From contig JAEXPL010000172.1 in assembly GCA_023446865.1 (NCBI GenBank), positions 1 to 13,917 on the forward strand: a stretch of DNA of 13,917 bases, given 5' to 3'. This document shows, in pieces, positions 6,902 through 13,917 of this stretch (the stretch's first letter is position 1; each line of letters begins with the position of its first letter). The notes under the pieces were generated by a model that worked only from the letters and a program-made list of their open reading frames with translations, did not search any database and had not been told where the DNA came from. The position numbers and the translations under genes are program-made. The DNA is from Verrucomicrobiota bacterium (GTDB taxonomy: Bacteria > Verrucomicrobiota > Verrucomicrobiia > Opitutales > Opitutaceae).

Positions 6902-9900
6902 ATGGCCATCCACGTCGCTCTCCACCACCGCACGACCTACCGCTACGACCGCCCGATCAACCTCGGCCCGCAGGTCGTCCGCCTCCGTCCGGCCCCGCAC
7001 ACCCGCACGCGCATCCTCGGCTACTCGCTGCGCGTCGCGCCGGAGAAGCACTTCCTCAACTGGCAGCAGGATCCGCAGTCCAACTACCTCGCGCGTTTCA
7101 CCTTCCCGGAGCCGACGCGGGAGCTCGTGGTCGAGGTTGATCTCGTGGCGGAGATGGCGGTGTTCAACCCCTTCGACTTCTTCCTCGAGCCCACGGCGGA
7201 GAACTTTCCCTTTTGCTATGATGCGGCGCTGGAGCACGAGCTTGCGCCGTTCCGCCTCTGCGGCGCCGCCACGCCGCGCTTCGGCGCGTACCTCGCCGGT
7301 ATTCCGCGGGACCCGCGCCGCACGATCGACTTCCTCGTCGAGCTCAACCAGCGGCTCTGGCGCGACATCAAGTATCTCATCCGCCTCGAGCCGGGCGTGC
7401 AGTCGCCGGAGGAAACGCTCACCAACCGCTCCGGCTCCTGTCGCGATTCGGCGTGGCTGCTCGTCCAGCTCCTGCGGCACCTCGGTTTCGCCGCGCGCTT
7501 TGTCTCCGGTTATCTGATTCAGCTCGTCGCCGACCAGAAGTCCCTCGACGGCCCCTCCGGCACCGACAACGACTTCACGGATCTCCACGCGTGGTGCGAG
7601 GTGTACCTGCCCGGCGCCGGCTGGATCGGCCTCGATCCGACCTCCGGCCTGCTCGCCGGCGAGGGCCACATCCCGCTCGCCGCCACTCCCGACCCGCAGT
7701 CGGCCGCGCCGATCGACGGCTGCCTCGACGAGTGCGAGGTGACGTTCGACTTCGAGATGAAGGTCACGCGCATCCACGAATCGCCGCGCGTCACCAAGCC
7801 CTATTCCGAGGAACAGTGGCGCGCGATCGACGCGCTCGGTCGCCAGGTTGATGCCGACCTCGCGAAGCTCGACGCCCGGCTGACCATGGGCGGCGAACCG
7901 ACCTTCGTCTCGATCGACGACTACGACGGCGCCGAGTGGAACAACGCCGCGCTCGGCCCGACCAAGCGCGCCCGCGCCGACGCGCTCATCCGCCGCCTGC
8001 GCGAGCGTTTCGCTCCCGGCGCGTTTCTGCACTACGGCCAGGGAAAATGGTACCCGGGCGAATCGCTGCCGCGCTGGGCCTTCGGCGCCTACTGGCGCAA
8101 GGACGGCCAGCCCGTCTGGGAGGATCCGCATCTCCTCGCCGACGAGAAGACCGCCTATGGCCACACCAGCGAACTGTCCGATGTCTTCATTCGCTCGCTG
8201 GCCGGCCGGCTGGGTGTCAACGACCGCTGGGTGATGCCCGCCTTCGAGGACGCGCTCTACTACCTGTGGAAAGAGCGCCGGCTGCCGAGCAACGTCGACC
8301 CCTTCGATTCGAAACTCGAGAACGCCGAAGAACGTGCCCGGCTCGCCAAGGTCTTCGAGCAAGGGCTCGACGCCGTCGTCGGCCAGGTGCTGCCGTTGCA
8401 GCGGCGGTGGACGCCCGACGGGCCGGAGTGGGCGAGCGGCCCGTGGTTCCTGCGCAGCGAGCGCCTGTACCTGATTCCGGGAGACTCGCCGGTGGGCTTC
8501 CGGCTGCCGCTCGACTCGCAACCGTGGGCGGCGAAGAACGACTACCCGTACGTCAACGAGGCGGATCCGCAGGCACCGCGGGCACCGTTGCCGTCGCATC
8601 AGCGCTTTGTTGCGGCCGCGGCCGGTGCGACTCGCGCCGGTTCCTGGATGCACCCGATCGGTCGGGCCGAACCGCCGGCGCGCGCGCCGCTGCTGCAGGA
8701 GTCCGCCGCCTGGATCGTGCGCACCGCGCTCTGTGTCGAGCCGCGCGGCGGCCGGTTGCATGTCTTCATGCCGCCCACGGAGGCGCTCGAGGATTACCTG
8801 GCGGTGGTCACCGCCGTCGAGGCGACGGCCGCCGCGCTCGGCACGCCCGTCACGCTCGAGGGCTACCCGCCGCCGCACGATCCGCGGCTCAACGTCATCA
8901 AGGTCACGCCCGATCCGGGCGTGATCGAGGTGAATATCCATCCGGCGGCGACCTGGCCGGAGCTCGTCGAGCGCACCACGGGGCTCTACGAGGACGCGCG
9001 CCAGTCGCGGCTCGGCACCGAGAAGTTCATGCTCGACGGCCGGCACACCGGAACCGGGGGCGGCAACCACCTCATCCTCGGCGGCGCCACGCCGGCCGAC
9101 AGCCCGCTGCTGCGCCGGCCCGACCTGCTGCGCAGCCTCGTGACCTACTGGCAGCACCACCCGGCGCTGTCGTTCCTCTTCAGCGGCCTCTTCATCGGAC
9201 CGACGAGCCAGAGCCCGCGGCTCGACGAGGCGCGGCTCGATGCCGTGCGCGAGCTCGAGCTCGCCTTCGCGCAGATCCCGCCGGGCGGGAACTGCCCGCC
9301 GTGGCTCGTCGACCGCGTGCTGCGTAACCTGCTCGTGGACTCCACGGGCAACACCCACCGCGCCGAGTTCTGCATCGACAAGCTCTACGCGCCGGAGAGC
9401 GCCTCGGGCCGGCTCGGCCTGCTGGAGCTGCGCGCGTTCGAGATGCCGCCGCACGAGCGCATGAGCCTCGTGCAGCAACTCCTGTTGCGCACGCTCGTCG
9501 CGCGCTTCTGGAACGAGCCGTATGCCAAGCCTCTGGTGCGTTGGGGCACGCAGCTCCACGACAAGTGGATGCTGCCGCACTTTGTCGGCCGCGACATGGA
9601 GGAAGTCTGCGCCGACCTCGCGCGCCACGGCTACCCGTTGCCGGCGGAGTGGTTCGCCCCGCACCAGGAGTTCCGCTTCCCGACGGTCGGCGACTTCTCG
9701 GTCCGCGACATCCATCTCGAGCTACGGCAGGCGCTGGAGCCGTGGCATGTGCTCGGCGAGGAACCGGGCGCGGGCGGTACCGTGCGCTACGTCGACTCGT
9801 CGGTCGAACGCGTGCAAGTGAAGCTCAACGGTCTCACCGACGGCCGGCATGTCGTGACCTGCAACGGACGCACCGTGCCGCTCCAGTCCACCGGGACGCA

Positions 9901-10216
9901 CGGCGAGTTTGTCGCCGGCGTGCGCTACCGCGCGTGGCAACCGCCCTCGTGCCTGCACCCGACGATCGGCGTGCACGCGCCGCTGGTCTTCGACGTGGTC
10001 GACACCTGGAACGATCGCGCCATCGGCGGTTGCACCTACCACGTCGCGCACCCGGGCGGGCGCAACTATGTGACCTTCCCGGTGAACGCCTACGAGGCGG
10101 AGAGCCGGCGGCTCGCGCGCTTCTTCCGCCACGGCCACACGCCCGGCGGCCGGAAGGCCGCGCCCGCGGTGGTCGATCCGGAGTTTCCCTGCACGTTGGA
10201 TTTGCGGAAAGTGTGA
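6902..10216 (+). CDS. Transglutaminase-like / DUF2126 putative amidoligase fusion
   Basis: A 1104-residue two-part protein, a normal length for this family. Residues 1-100 are the transglutaminase N-terminal domain (MAIHVALHHRTTYRYDRPI, then VRLRPAPH and NWQQDP). The transglutaminase core follows with Cys180 in SGSCRDSAW, His229 in LHAWCEVY and Asp245 in GLDPTSG. From about 320 the DUF2126 region begins (LTMGGEPTFVSIDDYDGAEW), with YGQGKWYPGESLPRWAFG, HTGTGGGNHLILGG near 717, and FLFSGLFIGPTSQSPR. Pfam describes DUF2126 as a putative amidoligase; a glutamine-synthetase-like fold has been suggested. The protein thus appears to join an amide-cleaving or transferring domain to an amide-forming one. 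ATG 6902 is chosen because the family N terminus begins there; an upstream GTG-type start at 6776 would add 42 unrelated residues. It heads the rightward operon, with 25 bases to the next start. Confidence 0.93.
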   Translation: MAIHVALHHRTTYRYDRPINLGPQVVRLRPAPHTRTRILGYSLRVAPEKHFLNWQQDPQSNYLARFTFPEPTRELVVEVDLVAEMAVFNPFDFFLEPTAENFPFCYDAALEHELAPFRLCGAATPRFGAYLAGIPRDPRRTIDFLVELNQRLWRDIKYLIRLEPGVQSPEETLTNRSGSCRDSAWLLVQLLRHLGFAARFVSGYLIQLVADQKSLDGPSGTDNDFTDLHAWCEVYLPGAGWIGLDPTSGLLAGEGHIPLAATPDPQSAAPIDGCLDECEVTFDFEMKVTRIHESPRVTKPYSEEQWRAIDALGRQVDADLAKLDARLTMGGEPTFVSIDDYDGAEWNNAALGPTKRARADALIRRLRERFAPGAFLHYGQGKWYPGESLPRWAFGAYWRKDGQPVWEDPHLLADEKTAYGHTSELSDVFIRSLAGRLGVNDRWVMPAFEDALYYLWKERRLPSNVDPFDSKLENAEERARLAKVFEQGLDAVVGQVLPLQRRWTPDGPEWASGPWFLRSERLYLIPGDSPVGFRLPLDSQPWAAKNDYPYVNEADPQAPRAPLPSHQRFVAAAAGATRAGSWMHPIGRAEPPARAPLLQESAAWIVRTALCVEPRGGRLHVFMPPTEALEDYLAVVTAVEATAAALGTPVTLEGYPPPHDPRLNVIKVTPDPGVIEVNIHPAATWPELVERTTGLYEDARQSRLGTEKFMLDGRHTGTGGGNHLILGGATPADSPLLRRPDLLRSLVTYWQHHPALSFLFSGLFIGPTSQSPRLDEARLDAVRELELAFAQIPPGGNCPPWLVDRVLRNLLVDSTGNTHRAEFCIDKLYAPESASGRLGLLELRAFEMPPHERMSLVQQLLLRTLVARFWNEPYAKPLVRWGTQLHDKWMLPHFVGRDMEEVCADLARHGYPLPAEWFAPHQEFRFPTVGDFSVRDIHLELRQALEPWHVLGEEPGAGGTVRYVDSSVERVQVKLNGLTDGRHVVTCNGRTVPLQSTGTHGEFVAGVRYRAWQPPSCLHPTIGVHAPLVFDVVDTWNDRAIGGCTYHVAHPGGRNYVTFPVNAYEAESRRLARFFRHGHTPGGRKAAPAVVDPEFPCTLDLRKV

Positions 10217-10241
10217 GGCCCCATTGTCTCCAGCCCTCCGC

Positions 10242-12812
10242 ATGAAACCCGCCTCGTCCGACGAAACGACCTCTGGCTCCGCGCCGGCGGCGGCACAGGC
10301 GCACCTACTTGCGGGCTATCGGCCGGGGCCCGCGGCCTACGACGAGCTGCGGGCCGCCGATGGCTCGATCCGGGATCCGTGGCGCCTGCTCGTCGACGAT
10401 CTGGCCGGGCAGAGCGTCGCCGAACTCCAACGTCGCTGGGAAACCGGCCGGCGTTTCATCCGCGACCAGGGCATCACCTACAACGTCTACGGCGAACCCG
10501 ACGGGCTCGACCGGCCGTGGCGCCTCGACCCGGTGCCGTTCGTGATCTCCGCTGCCGAGTGGCGAAACTTGGAAACGGCGTTGGTGCAGCGCGCGGTGCT
10601 CATCGAGCGCGTGCTGGCCGACTGCCATGGCGAGCAGAAGTTGATCCGCTCCGGCCAGCTGCCGCCGGCGCTGGTCTTTGCGCAGCCGGACTTTCTGCGA
10701 CCGCTGCACAACGTGAAGCCGGCCGGCCGGCGGCATCTGCAATTCTACGCGGCCGATCTCGCACGCTCACCCGACGGTCGCTGGTGGGTGGTCGCCGATC
10801 GCACCCAGATCCCGACCGGGGCCGGCTACGCGCTGGCCAACCGCCTCATCACGTCGCGCATGCTGCCGGAGGCGTTCCGCGACCTGCAGGTCCAGCGTCT
10901 GGCAGGATTCTTCCGCGACACGCAGGCGGCGCTGGCGGCTCTCTCGCCGCGCGCCGGCGGCGAGCCGCGGGTGGTTGTGCTCACGCCCGGCCCGTACAAC
11001 GAGACGTACTTCGAGCAGGCCTATCTCGCGCGCTACCTCGGCTACACGTTGGTCGAGGGGCAGGATCTCACGGTGCGCGACGACCGCGTGTTCCTGAAGA
11101 CCCTCAGTGGTCTGGAACCCGTCGACGTGATTCTGCGGCGGGTGGACGACGACTTCTGCGACCCGCTGGAGCTGCGCAACGACTCGATGCTCGGCGTGCC
11201 CGGGTTGGTCGAGGCGGTGCGGCGCGGTCATGTCGCGCTGGCGAACTCCCTCGGCAGCGGCCTGCTGCAGAGCCCGGCGTTCATGGCGTTCCTGCCCGGC
11301 CTGTGCCGCCATGTGCTCGGCGAGGAGCTCAAGCTGCCGTCGGTCGCCACGTGGTGGTGCGGGCAGGACTCGGCCGAGGGCTATGTGGAGGAACATTTCG
11401 ACGAGCTCGTGCTGAAACCCGCGTTCCGCGCCCCGCCCGGGGCACTGCCGACGGATCGTGAGGGCTGGCTGCGCCGCATCCGCTGGCAGCCGGACTCGTA
11501 TGTGGCGCAGGAGCGGGTGGCGCTCTCCTCGGCCCCGGTGTGGGAGGGCGACGGGCTCGCGGCCGCACCGGTGAGCGTGCGGGTCTATCTGGTGGCGCAC
11601 GGCGACTCCTATCGCGTGATGCCCGGCGGGCTGGGGCGCATCGCGCCGGACTCGGCGGGACGCTTCGTGTCGTTGCAGCGCGGTGGCGCGAGCAAGGACG
11701 TGTGGGTGCGCGCCGAGGGCCACGTGTCCGAGGTCACGCTGCTCGGTCAGTCGTCGCAGCCGGTCGAGCTGCGGAGGGTGGGCAATAACCTGCCGAGCCG
11801 GCTCGCCGACAACTTCTTCTGGCTCGGCCGCTATGCCGAACGGGCGGATTCCACCGCGCGGCTGCTGCGCAGTGCGCTCGTGCGCTTCAATCCCGAGAGC
11901 ACCGGCAGCGCGTGGCCGGTGCTGGCGCCGCTGCTGCGCACGCTCGAGGAGCACGGCCAGCTCGCCGCCGACCGACGTCTCCAGCTGCGGCACCGGCCCG
12001 AGGCGCTCGAGGCGGAACTGCTCGCCGCCGTGTTCGATCCGGCGCGGCTGGGCAGCATGCGGCAGACGGCGGCGCAGCTGCGCCGCCTCGCGATCCTCGT
12101 GCGCGACCGCACCTCCAACGACCTCTGGCGCGTGCTCACGCAGCTGGACGAACGCCTCGCGGCGCCGGCGGGGACGACGTCGCCGCTCGCTGGCGACGCG
12201 GTGGCGGTGCTGAACCAGACGCTGATCGATGTCGCCTCGTTCCACGGCCTGACGAACGACAACATGACGCGGGCGCAGGGCTGGCGCTTTCTCGACATGG
12301 GCCGGCGCATCGAGCGCTCGATCCAAATCTGCACGTTCCTCGACAGCGTGCTCTCCGCACCCGACGCCGAGAACCTCGGTTTGCTCGAGGCGGTGCTTGA
12401 GGTGTGCGACTGCTCGATCACGTACCGCTCGCGTTACAGCGTGCTGCCGCAGCTCGCGGCGATCTTCGACCTCGTGCTGCTCGATGAGACGAACCCGCGT
12501 TCGCTCCTCTTCCAGCTCAACCAACTTGTGAAACATTTCGACCGGCTGCCGCGCGAGAAGCTCACGGCATTGCCCGGGGCCGGCCAGCGGATCCTGATCG
12601 ACTGCGTCGCGCGGCTGCGTCTGGCCGACCCGCGCCAGCTCGGGCGCATCGGAACCAAGGCCGGCGACACGGAGATCGCGAAGGTGATCCGGCACATCGC
12701 CGCCTCGATGCCCGGTCTGTCCGACGCCATCGCCGTGAGCTACTTCGCGCACTCGTCGATCTCGCGCACCGGAGGAGAAAGTGTGGCGACGAACAAGGAG
12801 ATCGGGCCATGA
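10242..12812 (+). CDS. Circularly permuted ATP-grasp / Alpha-E fusion protein
   Basis: From ATG 10242 this is an 856-residue fusion of the two functions that are separate genes in the leftward cluster. Residues about 20-490 are circularly permuted ATP-grasp: GITYNVYGEPDGLDRPW, QIPTGAGYALANR, LTPGPYNETYFEQAYLARYL (from 247), RRVDDDFCDPLELR (from 299), SVATWWCGQDS, MPGGLGRIAPD (about 460), and QRGGASKDVWV. Residues about 515-845 are Alpha-E, opening with DNFFWLGRYAERAD (about 524) and including RDRTSNDLWRVL and FLDMGRRIERSIQICTFLD. It is predicted to form amide bonds, with the helical domain as structural partner. At the acidic EDN site of the stand-alone paralogue this protein has ADR, which seems usual for fused members. 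A TTG at 10224 is a less likely start. Its stop overlaps the next ATG by four bases, so translation is probably coupled. Confidence 0.93.
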   Translation: MKPASSDETTSGSAPAAAQAHLLAGYRPGPAAYDELRAADGSIRDPWRLLVDDLAGQSVAELQRRWETGRRFIRDQGITYNVYGEPDGLDRPWRLDPVPFVISAAEWRNLETALVQRAVLIERVLADCHGEQKLIRSGQLPPALVFAQPDFLRPLHNVKPAGRRHLQFYAADLARSPDGRWWVVADRTQIPTGAGYALANRLITSRMLPEAFRDLQVQRLAGFFRDTQAALAALSPRAGGEPRVVVLTPGPYNETYFEQAYLARYLGYTLVEGQDLTVRDDRVFLKTLSGLEPVDVILRRVDDDFCDPLELRNDSMLGVPGLVEAVRRGHVALANSLGSGLLQSPAFMAFLPGLCRHVLGEELKLPSVATWWCGQDSAEGYVEEHFDELVLKPAFRAPPGALPTDREGWLRRIRWQPDSYVAQERVALSSAPVWEGDGLAAAPVSVRVYLVAHGDSYRVMPGGLGRIAPDSAGRFVSLQRGGASKDVWVRAEGHVSEVTLLGQSSQPVELRRVGNNLPSRLADNFFWLGRYAERADSTARLLRSALVRFNPESTGSAWPVLAPLLRTLEEHGQLAADRRLQLRHRPEALEAELLAAVFDPARLGSMRQTAAQLRRLAILVRDRTSNDLWRVLTQLDERLAAPAGTTSPLAGDAVAVLNQTLIDVASFHGLTNDNMTRAQGWRFLDMGRRIERSIQICTFLDSVLSAPDAENLGLLEAVLEVCDCSITYRSRYSVLPQLAAIFDLVLLDETNPRSLLFQLNQLVKHFDRLPREKLTALPGAGQRILIDCVARLRLADPRQLGRIGTKAGDTEIAKVIRHIAASMPGLSDAIAVSYFAHSSISRTGGESVATNKEIGP
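12795..12800 (+). promoter_or_regulatory. Shine-Dalgarno site of the second transglutaminase gene
   Basis: AAGGAG lies 8 bases before the ATG at 12809, inside the end of the ATP-grasp/Alpha-E gene. It is the only clear Shine-Dalgarno sequence I see before a gene in this window and it supports the 12809 start. Confidence 0.7.
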
Positions 12813-13681
12813 ACTACCGCGTCACGCATCGCACGACATACGAGTATGCCGAGCCGGTTGCGGTCTCGCATCACGCCGCGCGCGTCGAGCCACGGGTGAC
12901 CGCGGCGCAGTCGCGCGCCGCCTGGCGCATCGCGATCTCGCCGGAGCCGGCGGTGCAGGTGCAGCGGCCGGATTTCTTCGGCAACCGCGTGTGCTTCTTC
13001 GCGATCCAGGAGCTGCATGGAAAGATGGAGGTCACGGCGACGAGTGTGGTGAGCGTGGAGGCGCACGAGGCGCCGTCGCCGGCGTTGTCGGAGCCGTGGG
13101 AGCAGGTGGCGCGACGTTACCGCGATCCGGTGGCGCCCGAGGCGATCAAGCCGTACCAGTTCGTGTTCGGCTCCCCGCTGGTTCAGCCGCAGCCGGAATT
13201 CGCCGAGTATGCGCGGAAGAGTTTTCCGCCCGGGCGTCCGCTCCTGGAGGGCGTGCTCGACCTGAACCGCCGCATCCACGCCGACTTTGCTTACGATCCG
13301 GTGGCGACGACCGTCGCCACGCCGCTGGCCGAGGTATGGGAGAAGCGGCGCGGCGTATGCCAGGATTTCGCGCACTTCGCGATCGCCTGCCTGCGCTCGC
13401 TCGGGCTCCCGGCGAGCTATGTGAGCGGCTACCTGCGCACCCGGCCGCCGGCCGGACAACCGCGGCTGGTCGGCGCCGACGCCACGCACGCGTGGTTCTC
13501 GGTGCACTGCCCGAGTTTCGGTTGGGTGGACTTCGATCCGACGAACAACTGCCAGCCGAGCGACGAACACATCACGGTGGCATACGGACGCGATTTCAGC
13601 GACGTGAGCCCGGTCATGGGTATCCTCACCGGGGGCGGCAGCCACGTGGTGAAGGTGGCCGTCGACGTCGAGCCGCTGTGA
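12809..13681 (+). CDS. Transglutaminase-like cysteine protein (fused cluster)
   Basis: A 290-residue transglutaminase-like protein, paralogous to the one at 2847-3755. The N-terminal beta domain starts at once with MNYRVTHRTTYEYAEPVAVS. The catalytic core follows from about 140, with Cys184 in RRGVCQDFAHFA, His227 in ATHAWFSVH and Asp243 in DFDPTNNC, all intact. SYVSGYLRT and DVSPVMGILTGGGSH are further family segments. No export signal is visible. It is the last gene of the rightward operon: its ATG overlaps the preceding stop as ATGA, with a good Shine-Dalgarno site, so the two proteins are likely made together. Such proteins next to ATP-grasp/Alpha-E genes are predicted to process or transfer the ligated peptide; the actual substrate is unknown. 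Confidence 0.94.
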   Translation: MNYRVTHRTTYEYAEPVAVSHHAARVEPRVTAAQSRAAWRIAISPEPAVQVQRPDFFGNRVCFFAIQELHGKMEVTATSVVSVEAHEAPSPALSEPWEQVARRYRDPVAPEAIKPYQFVFGSPLVQPQPEFAEYARKSFPPGRPLLEGVLDLNRRIHADFAYDPVATTVATPLAEVWEKRRGVCQDFAHFAIACLRSLGLPASYVSGYLRTRPPAGQPRLVGADATHAWFSVHCPSFGWVDFDPTNNCQPSDEHITVAYGRDFSDVSPVMGILTGGGSHVVKVAVDVEPL

Positions 13682-13695
13682 GGGCGCCCCAGTAG

Positions 13696-13714
13696 GTCCG
13701 GTCTCCGACCGGAC
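13696..13714 (+). terminator. Likely terminator hairpin of the rightward operon
   Basis: GTCCGGTC (13696-13703) pairs perfectly with GACCGGAC (13707-13714) around a TCC loop, starting 14 bases after the last stop codon. There is no T run, so it may act with Rho, protect the 3' end, or be a copy of a dispersed palindromic repeat. Confidence 0.45.
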
Positions 13715-13791
13715 GATCCGGGTTTGAGCTGTCCCCTGCGGCGTATGTCCGAAGCGACCGGTCGAAGACCACAGTCGTCCCATAGGGGCTG

Positions 13792-13810
13792 AAAACGGCG
13801 GTGCCGCCGT
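13792..13810 (-). terminator. Possible leftward factor-independent terminator
   Basis: On the - strand ACGGCGG and CCGCCGT form a 7-pair stem with a 2-base loop (13795-13810), followed by TTTT counted from the last paired base (13795-13792). This would end a leftward transcript from a gene beyond the right edge. The T run is short. Confidence 0.35.
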
Positions 13811-13917
13811 GGCCCTTCAGAGGGAGCGGTGGTGCTGGGAGGGAAAGTGACGATGCAGGATTGTGGCGCGATTGTGTTTGGTTCTTGGGGAGGGAGGCTC
13901 GGCTGCTGTCCCACGGT

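Larger units (their letters stand above)
13682..13917. other. Non-coding right end of the window
   Basis: No credible gene is seen in these 236 bases. They hold GGGCGCCC directly after the stop codon, a perfect hairpin (13696-13714), the palindrome CGACCGGTCG (13755-13764), and a hairpin with a short T run on the - strand (13795-13810). Beyond 13825 I see G-rich sequence without clear features. Confidence 0.6.

Noticed and set aside
6833..9715. 960-codon open frame on the - strand opposite the DUF2126 gene
   Set aside because: It is antisense to a strongly conserved gene, is rich in Arg, Ala, Val and Glu without domain features, and such long mirror frames are expected in GC-rich coding DNA.
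10767..12752. 661-codon open frame on the - strand opposite the ATP-grasp/Alpha-E fusion
   Set aside because: Antisense to a well-supported gene and without any recognisable motif.
12740..13783. 347-codon open frame on the - strand at the right end
   Set aside because: It covers the second transglutaminase gene antisense and runs through the terminator hairpin; no motif supports it.

Overview
The window is GC-rich throughout and densely coded, with few recognisable Shine-Dalgarno sites and several intergenic stretches made of short tandem repeats and palindromes. Gene content (a CheA-type chemotaxis kinase, an HDOD protein, and transglutaminase / ATP-grasp / Alpha-E / DUF2126 clusters) fits a free-living, motile Gram-negative bacterium. 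My best guess, by feel and not proof, is a Verrucomicrobiota member of the Opitutales; a proteobacterium is possible.

Left part (2-2431, + strand): the 3' portion of cheA, beginning outside the window, followed 30 bases later by an HDOD-domain gene that lacks the usual HD residues. A 415-base convergent gap without genes (2432-2846) separates this signalling pair from the rest.

Centre left (2847-6716, - strand): a leftward cluster read as circularly permuted ATP-grasp protein, then an Alpha-E protein, then a transglutaminase-like protein. The Alpha-E frame is broken by one in-frame amber codon at 4315-4317 with well-conserved sequence on both sides. The two gaps inside this cluster (5008-5234 and 3756-3936) are unusually wide for such operons and contain tandem heptamer and nonamer repeats.

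Centre right (6902-13681, + strand): a rightward operon encoding a transglutaminase-DUF2126 (predicted amidoligase) fusion, then an ATP-grasp-Alpha-E fusion, then a second transglutaminase-like protein that overlaps the previous gene by four bases (ATGA). The two clusters are divergent and share a 185-base control region (6717-6901) carrying inverted repeats and a strong hairpin.

Together the two clusters look like two versions of one peptide-ligation module. ATP-grasp and DUF2126 proteins are predicted to form amide bonds, Alpha-E is a helical partner, and the transglutaminase-fold proteins would cut or transfer amide bonds. This type of system was predicted from comparative genomics (the amidoligase work of Iyer, Aravind and colleagues); its substrate and product remain unknown to my knowledge. 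One version is split and possibly damaged, the other is fused and intact. The proteasome-like Anbu subunit that often accompanies the split version is not in the window. The right end (13682-13917) is non-coding and holds hairpins, including a likely terminator.
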